64,000 nt of DNA from Populus alba (taxonomy: Eukaryota; Streptophyta; Magnoliopsida; Malpighiales; Salicaceae). How positions within the stretch are numbered: the first letter of the stretch is position 1; each line of letters starts with the position of its first letter. Shown piece by piece: positions 47,279-60,360 of the stretch. Both the position numbers and the translations under genes were made by a program. The notes beneath the pieces were generated by a model. That model was not told where the DNA came from and made no database searches. It was given only the letters and a program-made list of their open reading frames with translations. Location of the stretch: NCBI RefSeq assembly GCF_005239225.2, contig NC_133297.1:20386147-20450146 (forward strand), written 5' to 3'.

Positions 47279-49007
47279 TGATTAGTACTTAAAAGTGCAT
47301 GTTTATCAAGGTTTTATATCATCATTTTGCACTTGAAGTATCAATAACTCCTTAACTAAAGCATGTTTTATAATAACAAGTTTGATATTATAAGATACCT
47401 TAATTTATGGTAAATGCTCATTTTAAATGCAGGACTATCACATAAATAAAAGGATTGATTGATGAGTTTAAGCATTGAAAGTTAAAGGACAAAGAGATGG
47501 CCAAACTTAGAAAAGAGATGTCGGTGCAGTCCAAACCGGAACATTGCTCGGTAATTGGATCATATCTGGAGCTCTAGATTTCGGATTTAGGTCCACTTTA
47601 TATGGATGGAAAGGTAAGACAAAAGCCTACAACTTTCATGAGGAGCCCAAGATTTGAAAAGGTCGTTTTGAAGTCCAAATTGAAGGAACAACGAAGAAGT
47701 CCGAAGCTGTCCTGCAGCCCAAACACTATTTAGTGTTCAGCCCATATCTTGAGTTCTAGAAGTCCAAATGACCTCATCTTTTTTTTGTTGGAAAGCTGAG
47801 ACAATTTCCTAGAACATTCTTGAGGATTCTGGGCAAATTATGATGTTAGCAATGACGTCTTGATCAGACAAGAAGATAAGGATTGTTATCTAGTCAAGAT
47901 GTGGCCACCCACTCATCAATTAGTCAACAAATCAAATAGTTCCAAATTTTGGCCTATAAAAGGAGGCACTTACCATGTATTGAGGCATCTTGGTGTTCAG
48001 ATCAAGATCATGCTCTTGCTTTCTCTCTTTGTATTGCTTATGTCTTGCTTTCATTAATATCAAGTTTTATGCACTTCATTTCCTTTCCTTTGTCTAGTTA
48101 ACTTCTTTCTCATTTATGTTCTTGTCTTGCTCATTTATGTTTCTTTCTTTTATTATGTCTAGCTAAGTTAATTATGTCAAGGTGAAAAGGGTACACTAAT
48201 GGTGTAAGAACAAGTATAATATAAACTTAACATGGACCTTAACGTTGGATACTAACATGTTTTATATTTGTTATCTTGTTCACTTTAATACTTTGCTTGT
48301 TAAATGGTTAATCTAGATTTATGTTGTGTAACACTTGGTACAACAAATACTTGGCACTTTCATAGCCCATACTGTATGGTTTAACCGACACCTGAGCTAT
48401 GAAAGGAACTTGATTTGTTGTTAACATAAGTTATAATCATGAATGCCTGCCAACATTTACAAGTATTAGCTTTATTCGAATAAGATAATTAATGTAATCA
48501 TGTTAACAATTTTTATAATCTGATTGGAACCTCCTTTATGTGTGGTTTCCAATTGAGTAATAAGAGTTTATATTATACTTGTTTGAAGTACCATTAGTGG
48601 ATCCTCTAACCTTGACATTTGTTTTTATCATTGTTTAATCCTTACGTTAATCTTTTATCTCAAAGTTCTCATTAATTTTCTTCATCTTCTGTTATTATTA
48701 TTATTATCATTATTATTATTATTATTATTTACATTCTGTTTATATTATATAATATATATCTTTGATCTTTTCATAAAGTCAGTATAATAGGCTGGAAACC
48801 TGTGACCCGATCTTTAGATCATTCTCAGGTATAACAACGCCACGTACTGAGTATTATTATTGTTGTTGTTGTTGTTGTTGTTGTTGTCTTGTTATTTATA
48901 ATTTATACAATTAAACCTCTCTGTGGTTCGACCCCGGTCTTGCCGGGTTATTTATTACTTCGACACTCCTGCACTTGGGAAGAGACATCAAGCTTTTGGT
49001 CGTGTCA
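47279..49007 (+). repeat. 3' LTR (1,729 bp)
   Basis: Same sequence as 41013-42737, starting tgattagtacttaaaagtgc and ending gtcgtgtca. The TATA box is at 47955-47962, with the same ATT and GTT microsatellites near 48690-48730 and 48859-48887. Differences seen from the 5' LTR are one- or two-base indels only, for example cattactg/catactg and caattaacc/caattaaacc. Confidence 0.95.
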
Positions 49008-49012
49008 AAAAT
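49008..49012 (+). repeat. Target-site duplication, right side of the LTR retrotransposon
   Basis: aaaat directly after the final CA of the 3' LTR, identical to 41008-41012. The satellite continues after it as attttttttaagaaaagc. Confidence 0.92.
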
Positions 49013-52000
49013 ATTTTTTTAAGAAAAGCAAATAGGATCTCTTTTTCTCATACTTGAAAGAGAGTTTAAATGTTTTCAAATTATGACAATAATTTTATAA
49101 CAAAAATAAGTAGGATCTCTATTTTTGATAGTTGAATGATAGTTTCAATGTTTTGAAATTTAAAAAAATAATAATTTAGAAAAGTATGTAGGATCTTGGT
49201 TGCTGATAGATGAAAGATAGTTTAAATGTTTTAATATGATGAAAATATTTTTTTTTACTAAAATAAGTAGGATCTCTGCTTCTGATAGTTGGTTGATAGT
49301 TTAAATGTTTTGAAATTTTCAAAATAATTTTTTAAGAAAAGCAAATAGGATCTCTATTTCTCATACTTCAAACATAGTTTAAATGTTTTTAAATTATGAC
49401 AATAATTTTATAACAAAAATAAGTAGGATCTCTATTTTTGATAGTTGAATGATAGTTTCAATGTTTTCAAATTTAAAAAAAAAAATAATTTAGAAAAGTA
49501 AGTAGGATCTTTGTTGCTGATAGATGAAAGATAGTTTAAATGTTTTAATATGATGAAAATATTTTTTTTTACAAAAATAAGTAGGATCTCTGCTTCTGAT
49601 AGTTGGTTGATAGTTTAAATGTTTTGAAATTTTCAAAATAATTTTTTAAGAAAAGCAAATAGGATCTCTTTTTCTCATACTTGAAAGATAGTTTAAATGT
49701 TTTCAAATTATGACAATAATTTTATAACAAAAATAAGTAGTATCTCTATTTCTGATAGTTGAATGATAGTTTCAATGTTTTCAAATTTAAAAAAAAAAAA
49801 TCATTTAGAAAAGTAAGTAGGATCTTTGTTGCTGGTAGATGAAAGATAGTTTAAATGTTTTAATATGATGAAAATATTTTTTTTACTAAAATAAGTAGGG
49901 TCTCTGCTTCTGATAGTTGGTTGATAGTTTAAATCTTTTGAAATTTTCAAAATAATTTTTTAAGAAAAGTAAATAGGATCTCTATTTCTCATACTTGAAA
50001 GATAGTTTAAATGTTTTAAAATTATGAAAATAATTTGTTTACAAAAATAAGTAGGATCTCTGCTTCTGATAGTTGATTGATAGTTTAAATGTTTTGAAAT
50101 TTTCAAAATAATTTTTTAAGAAAAGTAAATAGGATCTCTGTTTCTCATACTTGAAAGATAGTTTAAATGTTTCAAATTATGACAATAATTTTATAACAAA
50201 AATAAGTAGTATCTCTATTTCTATTAGTTGAATGATAGTTTCAAAGTTTTGAAATTTTGAAAAAAAATCATTTAGAAAAGTAAGTAGGATCTGTGTTGCT
50301 GGTAGATGAAAGATAGTTTAAATGTTTTAATATGATGAAAATATTTTTTTTACTAAAATAAGTAGGATCTCTGCTTCTGATAGTTGGTTGATAGTTTAAA
50401 TGTTTTGAAATTGTCAAAATAATTTTTTAAGAAAAGGAAATAGGATCTCTATTTCTCATACTTGAAAGATAGTTTAAATGTTTTCAAATTATGACAATAA
50501 TTTTATAACAAAAATAAGTAGTATCTCTATTTCTGATAGTTGAATGATAGTTTCAAAGTTTTGAAATTTTAAAAAAAAAATTTAGAAAAGTAAGTAGGAT
50601 CTTTGTTGCTGGTAGATGAAAGATAGTTTAAATGTTTTAATATGATGAAAATATTTTTTTACTAAAATAAGTAGGATCTCTGCTTCTGATAGTTGCTTGA
50701 TAGTTTAAATGTTTTGAAATTTTCAAAATAATTTTTTAAGAAAAGCAAATAGGATCTCTGTTTCTCATACTTGAAAGACAGTTTAAATGTTTTCAAATTA
50801 TGACAATAATTTTATAACAAAAATAAATAGGATCTCTACTTCTGATAGTTGAATGATAGTTTAAATGTTTTGAATTTTAAAAAATAATTTTTTAAGAAAA
50901 GTAAATAGGATCTCTGTTTCTCATACTTGAAAGATAGTTTAAATGTTTTCAAATTTCTGACAATAATTTTTATAAAAAAAATAAGTAGTATCTCTATTTC
51001 TGATTAGTTGAATGATAGTTTCAAAGTTTTGAAATTTAAAAAAAAAAATTTAGAAAAGTAAGTAGGATCTTTGTTGCTGGTAGATGAAAGATAGTTTAAA
51101 TGTTTTAATATGATGAAAATATTTTTTTTACTAAAATAAGTAGGATCTCTGCTTCTGATAGTTGGTTGATAGTTTAAATGTTTTGAAATTTTCAAAAATA
51201 ATTTTTTAAGAAAAGCAAATAGGATCTCTTTTTCTCATACTTGAAAGAGAGTTTAAATGTTTTCAAATTATGACAATAATTTTATAACAAAAATAAGTAG
51301 TATCTCTATTTCTGATAGTTGAATGATAGTTTCAAAGTTTTGAAATTTAAAAAAAAAAATTTAGAAAAGTAAGTAGGATCTTTGTTGCTGGTAGATGAAA
51401 GATAGTTTAAATGTTTTAATATGATGAAAATATTTTTTTTACTAAAATAAGTAGGATCTCTGCTTCTGATAGTTGGTTGATAGTTTAAATGTTTTGAAAT
51501 TTTCAAAATAATTTTTTAAGAAAAGCAAATAGGATCTCTGTTTCTCATACTTGAAAGATAGTTTAAATGTTTTCAAATTATGACAATAATTTTATAACAA
51601 AAAATAAGTAGGATCTCTACTTCTGATAGTTGAATGATAGTTTAAATGTTTTGAAATTTAAAAAAAAATAATTTAGAAAAGTATGTAGGATCTTGGTTGC
51701 TGATAGATGAAAGATAGTTTAAATGTTTTAATATGATGAAAATATTTTTTTTACAAAAATAAGTAGGATCTCTGCTTCTGATAGTTGGTTGATAGTTTAA
51801 ATGTTTTGAAATTTTCAAAATAATTTTTTAAGAAAAGTAAATAGGATCTCTATTTCTCATACTTGAAAGATAGTTTAAATGTTTTCAAATTATGACAATA
51901 ATTTTATAACAAAAATAAGTAGTATCTCTATTTCTGATAGTTGAATGATAGTTTCAAAGTTTTGAAATTTAAAAAAAAAAAATTTAGAAAAGTAAGTAGG

Positions 52001-55000
52001 ATCTTTGTTGCTGGTAGATGAAAGATAGTTTAAATGTTTTAATATGATGAAAATATTTTTTTTACTAAAATAAGTAGGATCTCTGCTTCTGATAGTTGGT
52101 TGATAGTTTAAATGTTTTGAAATTTTCAAAATAATTTTTTAAGAAAAGCAAATAGGATCTCTTTTTCTCATACTTGAAAGATAGTTTAAATGTTTTCAAA
52201 TTATGACAATAATTTTATAACAAAAATAAGTAGGATCTCTATTTCTGATAGTTGAATGATAGTTTCAATGTTTTGAAATTTAAAAAAAAAAATTTAGAAA
52301 AGTAAGTAGGATCTTTGTTGCTGATAGATGAAAGATAGTTTAAATGTTTTAATATGATGAAAATATTTTTTTTACAAAAATAAGTAGGATCTCTGCTTCT
52401 GATAGTTGGTTGATAGTTTAAATGTTTTGAAATTTTCAAAATAATTTTTTTTTAACTAAAATAAGTAGGATCTCTGCTTCTGATAATAGTTTAAATGTTT
52501 TGAAATTTTCAAAATAATTTTTTAAGAAAAGCAAATAGGATCTCTGTTTCTCATACTTGAAAGATAGTTTAAATGTTTTCAAATTATGACAATAATTTTA
52601 TAACAAAAATAAGTAGGATCTCTACTTCTGATAGTTGAATGATAGTTTAAATGTTTTGAAATTTAAAAAAAAAAAATTTAGAAAAGTATGTAGGATCTTT
52701 GTTGCTGATAGATGAAAGATAGTTTAAATGTTTTAATATGATGAAAATAATTTTTTTTACTAAAATAAGTAGGATCTCTGCTTCTGATAGTTGATTGATA
52801 GTTTAAATGTTTTGAAATTTTCAAAATAATTTTTTAAGAAAAGTAAATAGGATCTCTGTTTCTCATACTTGAAAGATAGTTTAAATGTTTTCAAATTATG
52901 ACAATAATTTTATAACAAAAATAAGTAGGATCTCTATTTTTGATAGTTGAATGATAGTTTCAATGTTTTGAAATTTAAAAAAAAAAAATTTAGAAAAGTA
53001 AGTAGGATCTTTGTTGCTGATAGATGAAAGATAGTTTAAATGTTTTAATATGATGAAAATATTTTTTTTACTAAAATAAGTAGGATCTCTGCTTCTGATA
53101 GTTGGTTGATAGTTTAAATGTTTTGAAATTTTCAAAATAATTTTTTAAGAAAAGTAAATAGGATCTCTGTTTCTCATACTTGAAAGATAGTTTAAATGTT
53201 TTCAAATTATGACAATAATTTTATAACAAAAATAAGTAGGATCTCTACTTCTGATAGTTGAATGATAGTTTAAATGTTTTGAAATTTTAAAAAAAAATAA
53301 TTTAGAAAAGTAAGTAGGATCTTTGTTGCTGATAGATGAAAGATAGTTTAAATGTTTTAATATGATGAAAATAATTTTTTTACTAAAATAAGTAGGATCT
53401 CTGCTTCTGATAGTTGGTTGATAGTTTAAATGTTTTGAAATTTTCAAAATAATTTTTTAAGAAAAGCAAATAGGATCTCTGTTTCTCATACTTGAAAGAT
53501 AGTTTAAATGTTTTCAAATTATGACAATAATTTTATAACAAAAATAAGTAGGATCTCTTTCTGATAGTTGAAATACAAATTTAAAAAAAAAAATTTAGAA
53601 AAGTAAGTAGGATCTTTGTTGCTGATAGATGAAAGATAGTTTAAATGTTTTAATATGATGAAAATATTTTTTTTACAAAAATAAGTAGGATCTCTGCTTC
53701 TGATAGTTGGTTGATAGTTTAAATGTTTTGAAATTTTCAAAATAATTTTTTAAGAAAAGTAAATAGGATCTCTTTTTCTCATACTTGAAAGATAGTTTAA
53801 ATGTTTTCAAATTATGACAATAATTTTATAACAAAAATAAGTAGGATCTCTATTTCTGATAGTTGAATGATAGTTTAAATGTTTTGAAATTTAAAAAAAA
53901 AAAAATTTAGAAAAGTAAGTAGGATCTTTGTTGCTGATAGATGAAAGATAGTTTAAATGTTTTAATATTATGAAAATAATTTTTTTTAAAAAATAAGTAG
54001 GATCTCTGCTTCTGATAGTTGGTTGATAGTTTAAATGTTTTGAAATTTTCAAAATAATTTTTTAAGAAAAGTAAATAGGATCTCTGTTTCTCATACTTGA
54101 AAGATAGTTTAAATGTTTTAAAATTATGAAAATAATTTGTTTACAAAAATAAGTAGGATCTCTGCTTCTGATAGTTGATTGATAGTTTAAATGTTTTGAA
54201 ATTTTCAAAATAATTTTTTAAGAAAAGTAAATAGGATCTCTGTTTCTCATACTTGAAAGATAGTTTAAATGTTTTCAAATTATGACAATAATTTTATAAC
54301 AAAAATAAGTAGGATCTCTATTTCTGATAGTTGAATGATAGTTTAAAGTTTTGAAATTTTAAAAAAAAAAATTTAGAAAAGTAAGTAGGATCTTTGTTGC
54401 TGATAGATGAAAGATAGTTTAAATGTTTTAATATGATGAAAATATTTTTTTTACTAAAATAAGTAGGATCTCTGCTTCTGATAGTTGGTTGATAGTTTAA
54501 ATGTTTTGAAATTTTCAAAATAATTTTTTAAGAAAAGTAAATAGGATCTCTGTTTCTCATACTTGAAAGATAGTTTAAATGTTTTTAAAATTATGAAAAT
54601 AATTTGTTTACAAAAATAAGTAGGATCTCTGCTTCTGATAGTTGATTGATAGTTTAAATGTTTTGAAATTTTCAAAATAATTTTTTAAGAAAAGTAAATA
54701 GGATCTCTGTTTCTCATACTTGAAAGATAGTTTAAATGTTTTCAAATTATGACAATAATTTTATAACAAAAATAAGTAGTATCTCTATTTCTGATAGTTG
54801 AATGATAGTTTAAATGTTTTGAAATTTTAAAAAAAAAAATTTAGAAAAGTAAGTAGGATCTTTGTTGCTGGTAGATGAAAGATAGTTTAAATGTTTTAAT
54901 ATGATGAAAATATTTTTTTTACTAAAATAAGTAGGATCTCTGCTTCTGATAGTTGGTTGATAGTTTAAATGTTTTGAAATTTTCAAAATAATTTTTTAAG

Positions 55001-58000
55001 AAAAGTAAATAGGATCTCTGTTTCTCATACTTGAAAGATAGTTTAAATGTTTTCAAATTATGACAATAATTTTATAACAAAAATAAGTAGGATCTCTATT
55101 TTTGATAGTTGAATGATAGTTTCAATGTTTTGAAATTTAAAAAAAAAAATTTAGAAAAGTAAGTAGGATCTTTGTTGCTGATAGATGAAAGATAGTTTAA
55201 ATGTTTTAATATGATGAAAATAATTTTTTTACAAAAATAAGTAGGATCTCTGCTTCTGATAGTTGATTGATAGTTTAAATGTTTTGAAATTTTCAAAATA
55301 ATTTTTTAAGAAAAGTAAATAGGATCTCTATTTCTCATACTTGAAAGATAGTTTAAATGTTTTCAAATTATGACAATAATTTTATAACAAAAATAAGTAG
55401 GATCTCTATTTCTGATAGTTGAATGATAGTTTAAATGTTTTGAAATTTAAAAAAAAAAATTTAGAAAAGTAAGTAGGATCTTTGTTGCTGATAGATGAAA
55501 GATAGTTTAAATGTTTTAATATGATGAAAATATTTTTTTTACTAAAATAAGTAGGATCTCTGCTTCTGATAGTTGGTTGATAGTTTAAATGTTTTGAAAT
55601 TTTCAAAATAATTTTTTAAGAAAAGCAAATAGGATCTCTTTTTCTCATACTTGAAAGATAGTTTAAATGTTTTCAAATTATGACAATAATTTTATAACAA
55701 AAATAAGTAGTATCTCTATTTCTGATAGTTGAATGATAGTTTCAAAGTTTTGAAATTTAAAAAAAAAAATTTAGAAAAGTAAGTAGGATCTTTGTTGCTG
55801 ATAGATGAAAGATAGTTTAAATGTTTTAATATGATGAAAATAATTTTTTTACAAAAATAAGTAGGATCTCTGCTTCTGATAGTTGGTTGATAGTTTAAAT
55901 GTTTTGAAATTTTCAAAATAATTTTTTAAGAAAAGTAAATAGGATCTCTGTTTCTCATACTTGAAAGATAGTTTAAATGTTTTAAAATTATGAAAAATAA
56001 TTTGTTTACAAAAATAAGTAGGATCTCTGCTTCTGATAGTTGATTGATAGTTTAAATGTTTTGAAATTTTCAAAATAATTTTTTAAGAAAAGTAAATAGG
56101 ATCTCTGTTTCTCATACTTGAAAGATAGTTTAAATGTTTTCAAATTATGACAATAATTTTATAACAAAAATAAGTAGGATCTCTATTTCTGATAGTTGAA
56201 TGATAGTTTCAATGTTTTGAAATTTTAAAAAAAATAATTTAGAAAAGTAAGTAGGATCTTTGTTGCTGATAGATGAAAGATAGTTTAAATGTTTTAATAT
56301 GATGAAAATAATTTTTTTTACTAAAATAAGTAGGATCTCTGCTTCTGATAGTTGGTTGATAGTTTAAATGTTTTGAAATTTTCAAAATAATTTTTTAAGA
56401 AAAGTAAATAGGATCTCTTTTTCTCATACTTGAAAGATAGTTTAAATGTTTTCAAATTATGACAATAATTTTTATAACAAAAATAAGTAGGATCTCTATT
56501 TCTGATAGTTGAATGATAGTTTAAAGTTTTGAAATTTTTAAAAAAAAAAATTTAGAAAAGTAAGTAGGATCTTTGTTGCTGGTAGATGAAAGATAGTTTA
56601 AATGTTTTAATATGATGAAAATATTTTTTTTTACAAAAATAAGTAGGATCTCTGCTTCTGATAGTTGGTTGATAGTTTAAATGTTTTGAAATTTTCAAAA
56701 TAATTTTTTAAGAAAAGTAAATAGGATCTCTGTTTCTCATACTTGAAAGATAGTTTAAATGTTTTCAAATTATGACAATAATTTTATAACAAAAATAAGT
56801 AGGATCTCTACTTCTGATAGTTGAATGATAGTTTAAATGTTTTGAAATTTTTTAAAAAAATAATTTAGAAAAGTATGTAGGATCTTGGTTGCTGATAGAT
56901 GAAAGATAGTTTAAATGTTTTAATATGATGAAAATATTTTTTTTTAAAATAAGTAGGATCTCTGCTTCTGATAGTTGTTGATAGTTTAAATGTTTTGAAA
57001 TTTTCAAAATAATTTTTTAAGAAAAGTAAATAGGATCTCTGTTTCTCATACTTGAAAGATAGTTTAAATGTTTTAAAATTATGAAAATAATTTTTTTACA
57101 AAAATAAGTAGGATCTCTGCTTCTGATAGTTGATTGATAGTTTAAATGTTTTGAAATTTTCAAAATAATTTTTTTAAGAAAAGTAAATAGGATCTCTTTT
57201 TCTCATACTTGAAAGATAGTTTAAATGTTTTCAAATTATGACAATAATTTTATAACAAAAATAAGTAGGATCTCTATTTCTGATAGTTGAATGATAGTTT
57301 CAATGTTTTGAAATTTTAAAAAAAAATAATTTAGAAAAGTAAGTAGGATCTTTGTTGCTGATAGATGAAAGATAGTTTAAATGTTTTAATATGATGAAAA
57401 TAATTTTTTTACTAAAATAAGTAGGATCTCTGCTTCTGATAGTTGGTTGATAGTTTAAATGTTTTGAAATTTTCAAAATAATTTTTTAAGAAAAGCAAAT
57501 AGGATCTCTTTTTCTCATACTTGAAAGATAGTTTAAATGTTTTCAAATTATGACAATAATTTTATAACAAAAATAAGTAGTATCTCTATTTCTGATAGTT
57601 GAATGATAGTTTAAATGTTTTGAAATTTTAAAAAAAAAAATTTAGAAAAGTAAGTAGGATCTTTGTTGCTGGTAGATGAAAGATAGTTTAAATGTTTTAA
57701 TATGATGAAAATATTTTTTTTACTAAAATAAGTAGGATCTCTGCTTCTGATAGTTGGTTGATAGTTTAAATGTTTTGAAATTTTCAAAATAATTTTTTAA
57801 GAAAAGCAAATAGGATCTCTTTTCTCATACTTGAAAGATAGTTTAAATGTTTTCAAATTATGACAATAATTTTATAACAAAATAAGTAGATCTCTATTTC
57901 TGATAGTTGAATGATAGTTTCAAAGTTTTGAAATTTTAAAAAAAAAAATTTAAAAAGTAAGTAGGATCTTTGTTGCTGTAGATGAAAGATAGTTTAAATG

Positions 58001-60360
58001 TTTTAATATGATGAAAATATTTTTTTTACTAAAATAAGTAGGATCTCTGCTTCTGATAGTTGGTTGATAGTTTAAATGTTTTGAAATTTTCAAAATAATT
58101 TTTTAAGAAAAGTAAATAGGATCTCTGTTTCTCATACTTGAAAGATAGTTTAAATGTTTTAAAATTATGAAATAATTTTTTACAAAAATAAGTAGGATCT
58201 CTGCTTCTGATAGTTGATTGATAGTTTAAATGTTTTGAAATTTTAAAAATAATTTTTTAAGAAAAGTAAATAGGATCTCTGTTTCTCATACTTGAAAGAT
58301 AGTTTAAATGTTTTCAAATTATGAAATAATTTTATAAAAATAAGTAGGATCTCTACTTCTGATAGTTGAATGATAGTTTAAATGTTTTGAAATTAAAAAA
58401 AAATTTAGAAAAGTAAGTAGGATCGATGAAAGATAGTTTAAATGTTTTAATATGATGAAAATAATTTTTTTAAAAATAAGTAGGATCTCTGCTTCTGATA
58501 GTTGATTGATAGTTTAAATGTTTTGAAATTTTCAAAATAATTTTTTAAGAAAAGTAAATAGGATCTCTGTTTCTCATACTTGAAAGATAGTTTAAATGTT
58601 TTCAAATTATGACAATAATTTTATAACAAAAATAAGTAGGATCTCTATTTTTGATAGTTGAATGATAGTTTAAATGTTTTGAAATTTTAAAAAAAAATAA
58701 TTTAGAAAAGTAAGTAGGATCTTTGTTGCTGATAGATGAAAGATAGTTTAAATGTTTTAATATGATGAAAATATTTTTTTTAAAAATAAGTAGGATCTCT
58801 GCTTCTGATAAATAGTTTAAATGTTTCTAGGATCTCTGTAAGTAGGATCTCTGCTTCTGATAGTTGATTGATAGTTTAAATGTTTTGAAATTTTCAAAAT
58901 AATTTTTTAAGAAAAGTAAATAGGATCTCTGTTTCTCATACTTGAAAGATAGTTTAAATGTTTTTCAAATTATGACAATAATTTTATAACAAAAATAAGT
59001 AGGATCTCTGTTTCTGATAGTTGAATGATAGTTTAAATGTTTTGAAATTTTAAAAAAAAAATTTAGAAAAGTAAGTAGGATCTTTGTTGCTGATAGATGA
59101 AAGATAGTTTAAATGTTTTAATATGATGAAAATAATTTTTTTACTAAAATAAGTAGGATCTCTGCTTCTGATAGTTGGTTGATAGTTTAAATGTTTTGAA
59201 ATTTTCAAAATAATTTTTTAAGAAAAGTAAATAGGATCTCTTTTCTCATACTTGAAAGATAGTTTAAATGTTTTCAAATTATGAAATAATTTTATAAAAA
59301 AATAAGTAGTATCTCTATTTCTGATAGTTGAATGATAGTTTAAATGTTTTGAAATTTTAAAAATAATTTAGAAAAGTAAGTAGGATCTTGTTGCTTAGAT
59401 GAAAGATAGTTTAAATGTTTTAAAATTATGAAAATAATTTTTTTACAAAAATAAGTAGGATCTCTGCTTCTGATAGTTGATTGATAGTTTAAATGTTTTG
59501 AAATTTTCAAAATAATTTTTTAAGAAAAGTAAATAGGATCTCTGTTTCTCATACTTGAAAGATAGTTTAAATGTTTTCAAATTATGACAATAATTTTATA
59601 ACAAAAATAAGTAGGATCTCTACTTCTGATAGTTGAATGATAGTTTAAATGTTTTGAAATTTTAAAAAAAAATAATTTAGAAAAGTATGTAGGATCTTGG
59701 TTGCTGATAGATGAAAGATAGTTTAAATGTTTTAAATATGAAAATAATTTTTTTAAAAATAAGTAGGATCTCTGCTTCTGATAGTTGATAGTTTAAATGT
59801 TTTGAAATTTTAAAAATAATTTTTTAAGAAAAGTAAATAGGATCTCTGTTTCTCATACTTGAAAGATAGTTTAAATGTTTTAAAATTATGAAAATAATTT
59901 GTTTACAAAAATAAGTAGGATCTCTGCTTCTGATAGTTGATTGATAGTTTAAATGTTTTGAAATTTTCAAAATAATTTTTTAAGAAAAGTAAATAGGATC
60001 TCTGTTTCTCATACTTGAAAGATAGTTTAAATGTTTTCAAATTATGACAATAATTTTTATAAAAAATAAGTAGGATCTCTATTTCTGATAGTTGAATGAT
60101 AGTTTAAATGTTTTGAAATTTTAAAAAATAATTTAGAAAAGTAAGTAGGATCTTTGTTTGCTGATATGAAAGATAGTTTAAATGTTTTAAATTATGATGA
60201 AAATAATTTTTTTTACTAAAATAAGTAGGATCTCTGCTTCTGATAGTTGATTGATAGTTTAAATGTTTTGAAATTTTAAAAATAATTTTTTAAGAAAAGT
60301 AAATAGGATCTCTGTTTCTCATACTTGAAAGATAGTTTAAATGTTTTAAATTAAAATAAT
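49013..60360 (-). repeat. Short AT-rich satellite, minus orientation, 310-bp four-monomer higher-order repeat
   Basis: Four monomer subtypes follow in fixed order: (1) aagaaaagtaaataggatct with ctcatacttgaaagatag; (2) atgacaataattttataac with tgatagttgaatgatag; (3) tttagaaaagtaagtaggat with gttgctgatagatgaaag; (4) actaaaataagtaggatc with cttctgatagttggttgat. The atgacaataatttt marker at 55061, 55371 and 55681 shows an exact 310-bp period. Some blocks insert an extra pair in which subtype 1 is followed by a gtttacaaaaataag variant. Identity between blocks is high, implying recent amplification. Minus-strand frames of 61-81 codons beginning MKISKHLNYQ recur once per block and are repeat read-through, not genes. 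Confidence 0.93.

Larger units (their letters stand above)
41013..49007 (+). mobile_element. Complete non-autonomous Ty3/Gypsy (Athila-like) LTR retrotransposon, 7,995 bp
   Basis: All structural signals are present: LTRs of about 1.73 kb starting TG and ending CA, a tRNA-Asp primer binding site, gag and protease coding sequence, a polypurine tract, and a perfect 5-bp target duplication. The 4.5-kb interior is short for an Athila-type element because reverse transcriptase, most of RNase H and the integrase core are absent. It should depend on a full-length relative for copying and integration. The LTRs differ, as far as I can see, only by single-base indels, mostly in homopolymers, so insertion was recent. 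It sits inside the minus-orientation satellite. The Athila-like assignment rests on the protease context (DLGASVNLLP), the integrase zinc-binding region and the long 3' non-coding tail. Confidence 0.93.

Noticed and set aside
51004..56073. Repeated minus-strand frames beginning MKISKHLNYQ
   Set aside because: One per 310-bp satellite block, lacking any gene structure; an outcome of the higher-order repeat.
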